Below, piece by piece: positions 43,009-51,887 of a stretch of DNA of 64,000 nt. Position 1 is the stretch's first letter, and every line of letters begins with the position of its first letter. The position numbers and the translations under genes are program-made. Location of the stretch: NCBI GenBank assembly GCA_964351995.1, contig CAYGQE010000015.1:32618-96617 (forward strand), written 5' to 3'. This DNA comes from SZUA-35 sp964351995 (lineage in GTDB: Bacteria > Actinomycetota > Acidimicrobiia > Acidimicrobiales > SZUA-35). A model generated the notes under the pieces. That model did no database searches, had not been told where the DNA came from, and was given only the letters and a program-made list of their open reading frames with translations.

Positions 43009-43617
43009 ATGACGGTTTCGTTCGATGAAAAGACCGAAGTGAAGGGCCGAGGGCGGTTGTCCTTGCAACCACTTGACGCCAGCGTGGACCCGTCGGTCTT
43101 GGAGATCGAGATCGATCTCCACCTCAAGGCCGACGAACTGACGCTCGGCGACCTCAAGGTGGCGGCCCGAGAACATGCATTGGAAGGTTTGCACGAACAT
43201 GCGTTCCGGCTGTGGACCGCTGTTTCTCAGGTTGCAGAGCGGCATCGATTTCCGGCGCTGATCACTGCTGCCAAAGCGAATGCTGCAGGCTCTCTCGAAC
43301 GAGCCCGGAAACGTGACCGGCGCGATGGATCGACGGCCAAGGCCAAGCGCTACGACTACGACGCCATCGCGAGCGACGTGCAGTCCGGCATGACGAGAGC
43401 GGAGGTCGCAGCCCAACACGGTTGTGCGGTCAGCACCGTGTCTCGGGCCGTGGAATACGTCGATGCTCGCGACGAGCTGTTGGATGAGTCTCCCGAGATA
43501 TTCGACCAGCTGATGGCCGGCGTTGACGTGGTCGAGGTGGCCCGTCGCTACGACGTATCGCCGAAGATCGTTCGCTGGTTGGTTCGGACACAATTCGATC
43601 GTCGCCAAGACGACTGA
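43009..43617 (+). CDS. Helix-turn-helix hypothetical protein
   Basis: A 202-residue protein, function unknown. The N-terminal 95 residues (DEKTEVKGRGRLSLQPLDASVDPSVLEIEIDLHLK) are unrelated to known domains. From residue about 110 there are two HTH-like stretches: YDAIASDVQSGMTRAEVAAQHGCAVSTVSRAVEYV and DVVEVARRYDVSPKIVRWLVRTQ. Together they suggest sequence-specific DNA binding. ATG 43009 is preferred to GTG 42967. It diverges from the AAA gene, 153 bp away. Confidence 0.55.
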   Translation: MTVSFDEKTEVKGRGRLSLQPLDASVDPSVLEIEIDLHLKADELTLGDLKVAAREHALEGLHEHAFRLWTAVSQVAERHRFPALITAAKANAAGSLERARKRDRRDGSTAKAKRYDYDAIASDVQSGMTRAEVAAQHGCAVSTVSRAVEYVDARDELLDESPEIFDQLMAGVDVVEVARRYDVSPKIVRWLVRTQFDRRQDD

Positions 43618-43670
43618 CGCCCGAGGGCGGAATCTGCCCTGACATCTGGAATCCTGGCGGCATCACTGCC

Positions 43671-45377
43671 ATGGACCCTGCACCTCTACTGACTCCGGAA
43701 TCGGCGGGACCTCTCGCGGTCGAGCGTCAGCGACTGGCGCGTATTCTGGTCACGCATCGTGCCCACATCGCTCGAGCCCGAGCGACGGCCGAACGACTGG
43801 CCGCCGAAGCTGCGGAGATGACCGAAGAGGGCATTCGCGACCTGGTCGACGAAGACGCCGAGGTCGACGCCGCCGTGCGTGCCGCACTCGTACGGCAAAC
43901 ATCAGACCGGGCCATGCACGCCGTACGTCGAGCAAGCGATCTCGAGTCCCTCGGTGAAGCAATGGCCTTCGGCCACATGACCGATGAAGAAGGCGAGCGG
44001 CTGTACATCGGGCGACACAGCGTCATCGAGGGTGATGAGGCCCTGCTCGTCGATTGGCGAGCGCGCGCTTCGATGCCCTTCTACCGGGCGACGGCGATTG
44101 AACGACTGGGGCTCACGGCTCGTCGGCACCTGCTCTACGGCGAAGACACCGAGCGCACGACGCTGGTCGGATTCTCAGATGAAGTGTTCGATCTCGACGG
44201 GGTGATCGGCGAACACGGTCTACGAGGCGAAGCTGCCGTTCTGGCATCAGTCACTGCCCCGACCGAGTCGCAGATGCGGTCTGTCGTGGCCACGATCCAA
44301 GCCGAGCAGGATGCGGTGGTGCGGGCTCCGGCCAATGGCCCTCTCGTGGTGCAAGGTGGCCCTGGCACCGGCAAGACCGTGGTGGCCCTCCATCGAGCGG
44401 CATATCTGCTGTACGACCAACGGGCGGAGCTGTCCGACACGGGCGTGCTGATCGTCGGGCCCAGCCCACAGTTCTTGCGCTACATCGCAGGAGTGTTGCC
44501 ATCGCTCGGTGAGAGCGGCGTGGTGTCAGTGACCGCACCGGCCCTGTACCCCGGCGTTTTTCGTGGCCGGCCAGAGTCGCCCGAAGTCACGGCGATCAAG
44601 GGGAGCGCGTCGATGGCGGAACTGCTGGCCAATGCCGTTGCTGATCGGCAACGAACACCGACCGAACCGCTCGTGGTCCGCTACGGGGCCACTCGTGCTC
44701 GCCTCGACGTGGATCGGCTCACTCGGTGCTTCGTTCGCGCCCAGCGTTACGTGCTGCACAACGAGGGAGCGGATGCGTTCCGAGCGCTCGTCATCGAGTC
44801 GTTGTGCGCAGCAGTCTTCGACCCGTCGTTCAGAAATCGTGAAGACGCGCTCGACACCTTCTCGTCTTCTCCCGAGGTCGAGCGGTTCCTCATCGCCCAT
44901 TGGCCGCCACTCACGCCTGAACAGGCCTTGAACGATCTCCTCGGCTCGCCAGCACTGTTGCGGCTTGCCGCACGTGGAACCGGCCTGACCAGAGGCGAGC
45001 TTCGGCTCCTCGGACACCCGCTGTGCGAAGAAGATGCGCTCGGTGATCGCCGGTGGTCCAACGCAGACATCCCGTTGCTCGATGAGCTCCTGGTGCTCGT
45101 CGGGGGAGTGATGGGCGGTCAGAGCGAGACCGATCGGTTGAGAGAACGAGATGCGGCCGACGAGTTCGAGCTGAGCATCGAAGAGGACGAGGCGAGTGAT
45201 GCTGACGACGCGGCCGAGATCGAAGCCATCGAATTCGATGATGAAGATGCCGACGATGACGATTTGTTCGCCGTCAGCCTGAACGATCCCATGTTTGACG
45301 ACATGGGCTCCGACGGCAGCGAGTACGGCATCACCGAACGTCGAACACTTGAAGACGACCGGTACGACTATGGCTGA
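43671..45377 (+). CDS. HelD-like superfamily-1 helicase, N-terminal part (split gene)
   Basis: A 568-residue polypeptide that looks like the first two-thirds of a HelD/UvrD-like protein. HelD proteins bind RNA polymerase and release it from DNA. It has the N-terminal coiled region (QRLARILVTHRAHIARARATAERLAAEA), ADWRARASMPFYRA-type block, and motif I GGPGTGKTVVALHRAAYLL, but the ORF stops after a Glu/Asp-rich insertion without motifs II-VI. The stop at 45377 overlaps the ATG of the C-terminal part by 8 bp (ATGGCTGA). Confidence 0.82.
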   Translation: MDPAPLLTPESAGPLAVERQRLARILVTHRAHIARARATAERLAAEAAEMTEEGIRDLVDEDAEVDAAVRAALVRQTSDRAMHAVRRASDLESLGEAMAFGHMTDEEGERLYIGRHSVIEGDEALLVDWRARASMPFYRATAIERLGLTARRHLLYGEDTERTTLVGFSDEVFDLDGVIGEHGLRGEAAVLASVTAPTESQMRSVVATIQAEQDAVVRAPANGPLVVQGGPGTGKTVVALHRAAYLLYDQRAELSDTGVLIVGPSPQFLRYIAGVLPSLGESGVVSVTAPALYPGVFRGRPESPEVTAIKGSASMAELLANAVADRQRTPTEPLVVRYGATRARLDVDRLTRCFVRAQRYVLHNEGADAFRALVIESLCAAVFDPSFRNREDALDTFSSSPEVERFLIAHWPPLTPEQALNDLLGSPALLRLAARGTGLTRGELRLLGHPLCEEDALGDRRWSNADIPLLDELLVLVGGVMGGQSETDRLRERDAADEFELSIEEDEASDADDAAEIEAIEFDDEDADDDDLFAVSLNDPMFDDMGSDGSEYGITERRTLEDDRYDYG

Positions 45378-46128
45378 TCGGACCATTCGTGCAGAGGACA
45401 ACGGACAACCACTATTGGACGCCGATGGTGATCCGTTTGTCGAGCTCGAAGTCGATCGCGTCGACGATGTCGACGAAGCTGGCGACACCATCGCCGAGTT
45501 GGCATCTCGCCAGCGTGAGTGGCGTTACGGTCACGTCATCGTTGATGAGGCGCAAGATCTCACACCGATGGAGTGGCGAATGGTGGCTCGACGAGCGATC
45601 GGTGGGTCGATGACGATCGTGGGCGATCTCGCTCAGCGAAGCATCGGGCCTCCGGGTACCTGGAAGGACAATCTTCCTGGTCGATTGTCTGACCACTCGT
45701 ACGCTGAGTTGACCGTCAATTATCGGTCTCCGGCTGAAGTGAATGCGCTGGCTTCGGAGATCTTGGCTGACCTGGCTCCTCAGCTCCGCCCGTCGACGGC
45801 CATTCGTTCGACCGGCGATCGGCCGACGGTCGAGCACGTCGGTGACGTCGGTGCTGCCCTTCCCGGCATCGTCGAACGCGAGACCGCAGCGCTGCCCGAA
45901 GGTCGGGTGGCAGTCATCGGGGTGAACGTCGGCGCCACCGATTCACTCACTCCATGGGAGGCCAAGGGGCTCGAATTCGACACTGTGGTCCTCGTCGAGC
46001 CATCAGCGATTTTGGCCGAGGAACACGGCCTGAGCTTGCTGTACGTCGCAGTGACGAGAGCGACGAATCGCCTGGTGATCGTGCACGCTGAACCGCTGCC
46101 CGAGGTGATCACTCGAGCCCTTGACTGA
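45370..46128 (+). CDS. HelD-like superfamily-1 helicase, C-terminal part (split gene)
   Basis: A 252-residue polypeptide with the remaining helicase motifs: VIVDEAQDLTPMEWRMV (motif II), TIVGDLAQRS (motif III region), VNYRSPAEVNALA (motif IV/V region), EAKGLEFDTVVLVEP and a final YVAVTRATNRLVIVHAE (motif VI). It starts with an acidic linker like the end of the preceding ORF. Overlap with the upstream stop allows coupled re-initiation, or a +1 shift at GGC-TGA would join both into about 820 residues. One-base sequence error cannot be excluded. Confidence 0.8.
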   Translation: MADRTIRAEDNGQPLLDADGDPFVELEVDRVDDVDEAGDTIAELASRQREWRYGHVIVDEAQDLTPMEWRMVARRAIGGSMTIVGDLAQRSIGPPGTWKDNLPGRLSDHSYAELTVNYRSPAEVNALASEILADLAPQLRPSTAIRSTGDRPTVEHVGDVGAALPGIVERETAALPEGRVAVIGVNVGATDSLTPWEAKGLEFDTVVLVEPSAILAEEHGLSLLYVAVTRATNRLVIVHAEPLPEVITRALD

Positions 46129-46189
46129 TGACCATTTGACCGATCGGCTGGGTGCAGCGAACTCGTGAAAATTCGCCCCGTTCTGCCGA

Positions 46190-47434
46190 TTGGAGCGGGT
46201 GTCTCGTTGTCGCGTTGCCTTGCTGTCGTTTGCGCTGGTTGCTTCTGCGTGCTCCAACAGCGACGATCCGGCGGCCTTGTCGTTGTTCGACGATGTCGTC
46301 AGCACGTCGGTGACCACACCACAGGCCGAGACGTTGCCGAACCAGACATCGACGTCCACCGCTCCAGTCTTGAGCCCGACCGAAAACGAAGCTGCGACAG
46401 CAGAAGTCGACGGATCCACGACCTCGAGTTCGGTCTCGACGACCCCTCAGGGGAATGAAGCCAACGCTCCCGCCGGTGGCAGCGGGGCGTCCGCTGATGT
46501 GATGAACCTCTACGTGGGCGCGCTCGGGTACTACGCATTGGACCAGGCGCTTGCGACATCCCCGGTGGCGATGCCAACGGTCGAGGCAGGATTCTCTCCG
46601 CTGACAGGTCTGCCGAGCGATCGAAGTGCCACGGGTGCCATCGTGGTCAAGATCGACAACGCACCCAGAGCCCGACCGCAGGCTGGCCTCGATCTTGCTG
46701 ACGTGGTGATCGAACAAGAAGTCGAAGGTGGCATCACGAGGTTCGCCGCAGTCTTCCAGTCCTCTGCACCGGAACGGATCGGTCCCGTGCGGTCGGCGCG
46801 CAGTACCGACATCTCGTTCCTCAGTGCGCTCGGCCAACCGGGCCTCGTCTACTCGGGGGCGAACGAGGTCTTCGACACACTGCTTGTTCGTCAGGAGCGA
46901 GTGAGGAACTATTCAGCCAGCCGTTTCGGCGGCTACTGGCGTGACAACTCCCGCAACGCACCATCGAATCTCTACACCTCCATGTCACAGTTCTCCACGC
47001 AGGCCAACCCTCCGCCCGCCTGGTTCCACTTCGGCGACGCGTCGGCGGCAACGGGAACGGCGACGACGAGGTTCGTGAGCCGTTTCCCCTCGACCGACGT
47101 CACGTGGACATGGAACGGAGTGGCCTGGGAACGCATCCAAGACGGCAGCGCACACACGAACGAGGACGGAGCGGTGCTCGAGGCGGCCAACGTCGTCGTG
47201 GCCCAAGTGGCTGTGGTGAACAGCGGGCTGAAGGACCCGACCGGTGCAGTTGTACCGGAATTCGTTTGGGCAGGGGAGGGGCCAGTGGCGGTCTTCACCA
47301 ATGGGCGTCGCATCGACGGCCGATGGATTCGTCCGACGCTGGCAGATCCTGCGGTCCTCGTCGACGGAACCGGAGCCGTGATCAACGTCGCCCCCGGCTC
47401 GACCTGGATCCAGTTGATGCGAACGCTCCCCTGA
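46190..47434 (+). CDS. DUF3048 (YerB-like) lipoprotein
   Basis: A secreted lipoprotein of about 414 residues. Signal peptide with a lipobox ASAC (Cys about residue 21), then a Thr/Ser-rich linker to about residue 130, then the two-part DUF3048 domain (PLTGLPSDRSATGAIVVKIDNAPRARPQAGLDLADVVIEQEVEGGITRFAAVFQS, RIGPVRSARSTDI, and a C-terminal GAVINVAPGSTWIQLM). The function of YerB-type proteins is unknown. The start is TTG 46190 or GTG 46199; neither has a good ribosome binding site. Confidence 0.85.
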   Translation: MERVSRCRVALLSFALVASACSNSDDPAALSLFDDVVSTSVTTPQAETLPNQTSTSTAPVLSPTENEAATAEVDGSTTSSSVSTTPQGNEANAPAGGSGASADVMNLYVGALGYYALDQALATSPVAMPTVEAGFSPLTGLPSDRSATGAIVVKIDNAPRARPQAGLDLADVVIEQEVEGGITRFAAVFQSSAPERIGPVRSARSTDISFLSALGQPGLVYSGANEVFDTLLVRQERVRNYSASRFGGYWRDNSRNAPSNLYTSMSQFSTQANPPPAWFHFGDASAATGTATTRFVSRFPSTDVTWTWNGVAWERIQDGSAHTNEDGAVLEAANVVVAQVAVVNSGLKDPTGAVVPEFVWAGEGPVAVFTNGRRIDGRWIRPTLADPAVLVDGTGAVINVAPGSTWIQLMRTLP

Positions 47435-47512
47435 GTCTCAGCGAACACGCCGCTGCGTCAGATTGGTCGAGGTCCAACGAAGTAGTCTCACCGGACCCTC
47501 CGGAGGTGTGTT

Positions 47513-48916
47513 GTGCCCGAATCACTCAAAACCGACTATCTCGTTGTCGGTAGCGGCGCCGTTGGCATGGCCTTCGCCGACGTGCTGGTCGAGGAGACCA
47601 ATGCCGACGTGATCATCGTTGACCGCTTCGCCAAACCCGGCGGACACTGGAACGTTGCGTACCCGTTCGTGACCTTGCATCAGCCTTCGGCGTACTACGG
47701 CGTGAGTTCGCGCGAACTCGGTACCGGCGCCCTCGATCAGGTCGGGCTCAACAAAGGACTCGCCGACTTGGCCAGTGGTCCCGAGGTCTTGGCGTATTTC
47801 GACGATGTGATGCGCGAGCAGTTTCTCCCTTCGGGAAGAGTTCGGTACTTCCCGATGTGCGATTACCGTGGCAACGGGCGGTTCGTCCACAAGATGACGG
47901 GGGAAAAGTTCCAGGTCGAGGCAGCCAAAGTCGTCGATTGCACGTACCTGAAGACCACGGTGCCGTCGACCCACACCCCGAACTTCGATGTTGCGAACGG
48001 TGTCCGCTTCATGGCGCTGAATGACCTGCCGTCGATCGAGGAACCACCTGCGGGCTACGTGGTTGTCGGCGGCGGCAAGACCGGTATCGACGCAGTGCTC
48101 TGGTTGCTGGAGCATCAGGTCAACCCCGACGACATCACGTGGATCATGTCGCGTGACGGTTGGATGCTGAACCGGAAGAACACTCAGTCCGGGGCAGAGT
48201 TTTTCGAGGATGCGATTGGCTCACAGGCCGCTCAGTTCGAAGCCATTGCCTCGTCGACGTCTGTCGACGACATGTTCATGCGGCTCGAAGCGTGCGGTTA
48301 CTTCCTGCGGCTGGACCCGACCGTTCGGCCGGAGATGTTCCATGGCGCCACGATCAGCGAACTCGAACTCGACGAATTGCGGCGAGTCAAGAACGTGGTT
48401 CGGCTGGGTCGAGTGACCGGGATCACTGAACGTGAGATCGAGCTGGAACGGGGGAGTGTCGAGGTGACCGCCGATCATTTGCACATCGACTGCTCTGCCA
48501 GCGCCATCACGAACCTCGAAACCAAGCCGATCTTCGACGGGAACCTCATCACGCCGCAGACCGTTCGCTCGTACCAGCCGGTCTTCAGCGCTGCGTTCGT
48601 CGCCCATGTCGAGGTCACCCGGGGTGATGACGAAGCCGAGAAGAATCGGTTGTGCGGCGTTGTGCAGTTGCCGGATCGTGAGTTGGACTATTTGCGGTTC
48701 ACCAGCCAATTCATGGTCAACCAGTACAACTGGGGCCAGGATCCGGAGATCCGTTTGTGGCTGCGGGCGAACCGGCTCGACGGGTTCGCCAAGTTGGTGA
48801 GCGACGTCAGAAGCGACGATGTCGACAGGCGGGCCATTCTCGGACGTCTCCGGGAGTTCGCTGTGCCAGCGGTCGTGAAGCTGGAGCAGTACATCACCGA
48901 GCTCGACGCAGACTGA
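47513..48916 (+). CDS. FAD/NAD(P)-binding oxidoreductase (flavin monooxygenase-like)
   Basis: A 467-residue flavoprotein. The N-terminal Rossmann fold has DYLVVGSGAVGMAFADVL, and a second nucleotide site has YVVVGGGKTGIDAVLWLL. PGGHWNVAYPFVTLHQPSAYYGV resembles the substrate/NADP region of flavin-containing monooxygenases. The oxidised substrate is not evident. A strong GGAGGTG site (47502-47508) precedes GTG 47513, so it is one of the few SD-led starts in the window. Confidence 0.82.
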   Translation: MPESLKTDYLVVGSGAVGMAFADVLVEETNADVIIVDRFAKPGGHWNVAYPFVTLHQPSAYYGVSSRELGTGALDQVGLNKGLADLASGPEVLAYFDDVMREQFLPSGRVRYFPMCDYRGNGRFVHKMTGEKFQVEAAKVVDCTYLKTTVPSTHTPNFDVANGVRFMALNDLPSIEEPPAGYVVVGGGKTGIDAVLWLLEHQVNPDDITWIMSRDGWMLNRKNTQSGAEFFEDAIGSQAAQFEAIASSTSVDDMFMRLEACGYFLRLDPTVRPEMFHGATISELELDELRRVKNVVRLGRVTGITEREIELERGSVEVTADHLHIDCSASAITNLETKPIFDGNLITPQTVRSYQPVFSAAFVAHVEVTRGDDEAEKNRLCGVVQLPDRELDYLRFTSQFMVNQYNWGQDPEIRLWLRANRLDGFAKLVSDVRSDDVDRRAILGRLREFAVPAVVKLEQYITELDAD

Positions 48917-49032
48917 GCTCCGGCGCGGTGATCCAGTCGGTGGAGCCGGTACGTTTCCGAGAATGAGCTAGTGCTGCATAATGACGCTTATGTCGAATTC
49001 AGATCGAGAATCCGGGTATGGGTCGGTCGGCC

Positions 49033-49038
49033 TAGGCT
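49033..49038 (+). promoter_or_regulatory. -10 element of the TOPRIM gene
   Basis: TAGGCT lies 6 nt before GTG 49045, giving a leaderless message. A second possible -10 (CATAAT, 48977-48982) lies further upstream. Confidence 0.4.
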
Positions 49039-49044
49039 CTCGCC

Positions 49045-49659
49045 GTGATCGAGGACGATGCAGGGACCGAACACGAACTGTTCGTGGTCGAAGGCGAGTC
49101 GGCTGCCGATGCGCTGCGGCAGGTGTGCCGGCCGGAAGGTCAGCACGTGCACGCCATTCAGGGCAAGCCAATGAACGTGTTTCGCGCCTCGTCCAAGGCA
49201 ATCTGGACCAACGACCGAGTCAGCGCTCTCCACTTCAAGATCATCGGGAGCCCCTCGGCGTACTTGTCGCCTGACTACGTCTCGTATCGGCGCATCATCT
49301 TGTTGACTGATGCCAACGTCGACGGTGTTCACGCCAAGGCGTTGCTTCTCGGCATCTTCGCCAAGGTGATGCCGGAGTTGATCGACCAGGGCCGCCTGTG
49401 CACGATTCGGGCGCCGGAGTACGCCGTTCGCTGCGCCGAGCGTACGGACCCGGTCTTTGCCTATTCCCAAGATGGACGACAAAGCGTGTTGTCGCAGTTG
49501 GCTGGTCGAGGGGCAACGAGACTGTCGACGCAGCACTACGCAGGGCTCGCAGGTATGAGCGACAACGAGTTGGCCTTGGCGTTCACCAAGCCCGAGACTC
49601 GTCAGCTGACGATGCTCGATGCATCTCATGTCGCTGCCGCTCGTGCCGTGTTGTCCTGA
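49045..49659 (+). CDS. Stand-alone GyrB/ParE-like TOPRIM protein
   Basis: A 204-residue protein that resembles only the TOPRIM part of type II topoisomerase B subunits: FVVEGESAADALRQ (metal Glu), VHAIQGKPMNV (GyrB PLRGKILNV region), then RRIILLTDANVDGVHAKALLLGIFAKVMPELIDQGRL, the MTDADVDGAHI block. It has no GHKL ATPase or transducer domain. In GyrB the motif is DxDxD; here it is D-x-N-x-D, so one metal ligand is replaced by Asn. It may be a regulatory or degenerate remnant. No gyrA-like partner is near. GTG start with TAGGCT 6 nt upstream. Confidence 0.75.
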   Translation: MIEDDAGTEHELFVVEGESAADALRQVCRPEGQHVHAIQGKPMNVFRASSKAIWTNDRVSALHFKIIGSPSAYLSPDYVSYRRIILLTDANVDGVHAKALLLGIFAKVMPELIDQGRLCTIRAPEYAVRCAERTDPVFAYSQDGRQSVLSQLAGRGATRLSTQHYAGLAGMSDNELALAFTKPETRQLTMLDASHVAAARAVLS

Positions 49660-49667
49660 CCGGCGGC

Positions 49668-50447
49668 TCAGGCCGAGGAACTCATTGCCCGGTGCACCGA
49701 GTCGTAGTGGTCGGGGCCGACTGCGACGAACGTCGTGAGCGCAGCCGCTCGGAGTTCGGCTTGCATGGCTGGGTCGTTGTTTGCCTCGATCAGCGCTGTG
49801 CCGAACGACGAGAGCTCCTCGGCGGTCATGTCTGAGCGGGCAACAAGAGGCTGCACAGGCCACGGGCCGAGACGGTCGATCACCCGGAGTGAGGCAACGC
49901 TGGGGTCAGAGCGGGTGCGGCGGGCTCGAACGACAGAATCAATGACTGCTCCGTCGAGCTCTCCGGCGACAACGGCGTCGAGCGAGGCATCGTGGCCACC
50001 GGTGAAGACGAGGTCGGCAAAGGCGTCGGGGTCTCCCCCGCGCTTTTCGATCTCGAATCGCAGCGCATGATGCCCGCTGAGACTGATGGGGTCGTTGCAA
50101 CCAATCCGGCGGCCGGCGAGCTCATCGAGCGTCTGAATGTCGGAGTCTTTTGGGACAACGATGTCGCTGAAGTAAACAGGGCGGCCTTGCGCATCGGGGT
50201 CTTCGGGCACCCATGCAACGCCGACCAGTTGAACAGAAGGCGAAGTCGCTCGAAGCGCCAGATCAACGAACGAGGTGGAACAGATCCAGCCGAGGTCGAA
50301 TCGGCCGTCAGCGAACGGATCGTCGTTGGCCGCTGGCCCTGAGCGGGAGGAATCAAACTGGAGCTCGACCTCCAGGTGCTCGGCAATACGCTCGAACAAT
50401 GATGCGGGAAACCCGGGCGTCATGTACGAAATCAGGCGCTGCGTCAC
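49668..50447 (-). CDS. PhnD-like substrate-binding-fold protein without signal peptide
   Basis: A 259-residue protein with a periplasmic-binding-protein-2-like fold, similar to phosphate/phosphonate-binding PhnD proteins: FDLGWICSTSFVDLA, SDIVVPKDSDIQTLDELAGRRIGCNDPISLSGHHALR, DLVFTGGHDASLDAVVAGELDGAVIDSVV. It begins directly with the first strand and has no signal peptide or lipobox, so it would be cytoplasmic. No ABC permease is adjacent. It might be a sensor or an enzyme rather than a transporter part. Ends 8 bp from the TOPRIM stop. Confidence 0.75.
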   Translation of the reverse strand: MTQRLISYMTPGFPASLFERIAEHLEVELQFDSSRSGPAANDDPFADGRFDLGWICSTSFVDLALRATSPSVQLVGVAWVPEDPDAQGRPVYFSDIVVPKDSDIQTLDELAGRRIGCNDPISLSGHHALRFEIEKRGGDPDAFADLVFTGGHDASLDAVVAGELDGAVIDSVVRARRTRSDPSVASLRVIDRLGPWPVQPLVARSDMTAEELSSFGTALIEANNDPAMQAELRAAALTTFVAVGPDHYDSVHRAMSSSA

Positions 50448-50462
50448 GGCGACACCTTAGGT

Positions 50463-51095
50463 TCAAGCCCCAGCTTCGTCGTTGCGCTCGTTGATTCGGG
50501 CAACGAAATCAGCGGTGGTGTTGTGGTGCATGAAACCACTGTCAGGCACAGGAACCCCCAGGGTGCGACAAAGCGGGCCCCAACCTTCACTGGCTTGCCA
50601 GATGAGGAGCCGGTCTGCATCGATGGTGTCGACCACCTCCCGCATGTGGCTGTCGTAGTGACTTCGAGCCGTGCCCTCGTCATCCCAGATCTCGCCGAAG
50701 CCTGCGGTCGTGCGTAGCTTGTCGTTCCATGCCGCAATCGCCGGTGCGGAGCGTTCGCGCATCGAAGCCCACACGGTGGCGTCGACGCTTCGCCACCAGG
50801 CGGCCGAGTCGCCTCGGTGGGAGAGGACGACGGGAGCGTCCGGATAGATCTCGGCGAGTTCGCGCCACAAGATCGAGGCAGGCCAATCAACGGCGGCAAC
50901 CCAGTCGGTCGTGACTCGTTGCAGCGCCTCGAGGTCGCCGTCGAATGCTGCCCACCACAGCGGCCAATCCTCTTCCGCCCGAGGGAAGAACTCGAACATG
51001 TGGTAACACGGTCCGTCGAGTAGCTGTTCGAGGGCCGACTTCAGCGATGTCGTACCCGTTCGGGGCAGACCGGCACCAATCACACGCAAGCTCAT
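50463..51095 (-). CDS. Sulfotransferase-family protein
   Basis: A 210-residue P-loop sulfotransferase-like protein. The 5'-phosphosulfate-binding loop is GLPRTGTTSLKSAL near the N-terminus; PVVLSHRGDSAAWWRSVDATVW is the 3'-phosphate block. Acceptor unknown. TATGTT (51103-51108 on the minus strand) lies 7 nt before the ATG at 51095, so this start is used and the ATG at 51107 lies inside the promoter. It is upstream of the PhnD-like gene in the same direction, 15 bp apart. Confidence 0.8.
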   Translation of the reverse strand: MSLRVIGAGLPRTGTTSLKSALEQLLDGPCYHMFEFFPRAEEDWPLWWAAFDGDLEALQRVTTDWVAAVDWPASILWRELAEIYPDAPVVLSHRGDSAAWWRSVDATVWASMRERSAPAIAAWNDKLRTTAGFGEIWDDEGTARSHYDSHMREVVDTIDADRLLIWQASEGWGPLCRTLGVPVPDSGFMHHNTTADFVARINERNDEAGA

Positions 51096-51102
51096 CGAAG
51101 GC

Positions 51103-51108
51103 AACATA
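51103..51108 (-). promoter_or_regulatory. -10 element of the sulfotransferase gene
   Basis: TATGTT, read on the minus strand, 7 nt before ATG 51095. It contains the ATG at 51107, showing that the longer ORF start is not used. Confidence 0.5.
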
Positions 51109-51158
51109 GTCGCCGAGCCGCACCCTTCCGGCCGGATTGTGGGCTACACCTTGCGGGC

Positions 51159-51515
51159 ATGAACGGGAAGCTCTTGGTGTTGGCGGTGGCTGCGTTGCTC
51201 GGCGCCGTCACACTCGCGTTCATCCCTTACGGGCAGGATGTCTCGGCCTCAGACCGCAGCGGTACTGACGTCGATCTTGGTGTCTCAGTGTCGTGTCCCG
51301 CGGCGATTCTCGGCGCACTCCAGAGCGAAGGCTCGGAGAACGATGAAGAAGGCTGGTTCAACTACGTGCCGAACGACGGCGTCTCCAGCGGGGGCTTGTG
51401 CCGTTCAGGTGCGCGATGGCGACTCGCCGCAGCCGTGGGTGCGGCGGCGGCCGGAACCGTCATGATGCGGCGCGGTCTGCGAGACGGCGCAGATGCCTCT
51501 ACAAGGTCAGCGTGA
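51159..51515 (+). CDS. Small membrane protein, function unknown
   Basis: A 118-residue protein with two likely membrane segments, residues 4-22 and about 87-104, and a short acidic extracytoplasmic loop with three Cys between them. TACACC lies 8 nt before the ATG. Family unknown. It overlaps the opposite-strand gene at its 3' end by 17 bp. Confidence 0.6.
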   Translation: MNGKLLVLAVAALLGAVTLAFIPYGQDVSASDRSGTDVDLGVSVSCPAAILGALQSEGSENDEEGWFNYVPNDGVSSGGLCRSGARWRLAAAVGAAAAGTVMMRRGLRDGADASTRSA

Positions 51516-51690
51516 TGTTGCGGGCGTCGGTGAGATCGACGCCGAGCTCGTCGACAAGTGACACCGCAATGGCCTCATCGGTCAGGCCGGAGCGCCGCAG
51601 ATAGCGAGCAGCACCCCTGGCGAATTCGATGTCGGATTCGTCGTTGGTCTCAATGGCACCGTTGGTGCTGTTGACAGTCGTACTCGGCAT
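51499..51690 (-). CDS. Small helical protein, function unknown
   Basis: A 63-residue protein, acidic N-terminus then two predicted helices (DIEFARGAARYLRRSGLTDEAIAVSLVDELGVDLTDARNITL). No metal site or signal peptide. The regular helix pattern and normal codon use suggest that it is real. Overlaps the convergent gene by 17 bp. The 197 bp upstream of it hold no other feature that I can see. Confidence 0.5.
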   Translation of the reverse strand: MPSTTVNSTNGAIETNDESDIEFARGAARYLRRSGLTDEAIAVSLVDELGVDLTDARNITLTL

Positions 51691-51887
51691 CTGAAGAAGC
51701 CCCCTCAGGTCTCTGCCCTTGCAATGTCAGACGCCCCACGTCGGCAGGTCGGTTGCGATGTTGCGCTGTCGTCATGGCTTCGTCATGTTGCTTGTGAGTC
51801 CAGCTCGCAGCGCAATCGGCGATTTCGACCTCAAGAAGTGTTTCGAGACTTCCGTTGTTCTGGGAGTCGATCAACCCAGGAGTTGTT

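Noticed and set aside
44526..45491. A 321-codon minus-strand ORF spanning the HelD split
   Set aside because: Antisense shadow; the plus-strand ORFs carry the helicase motifs.
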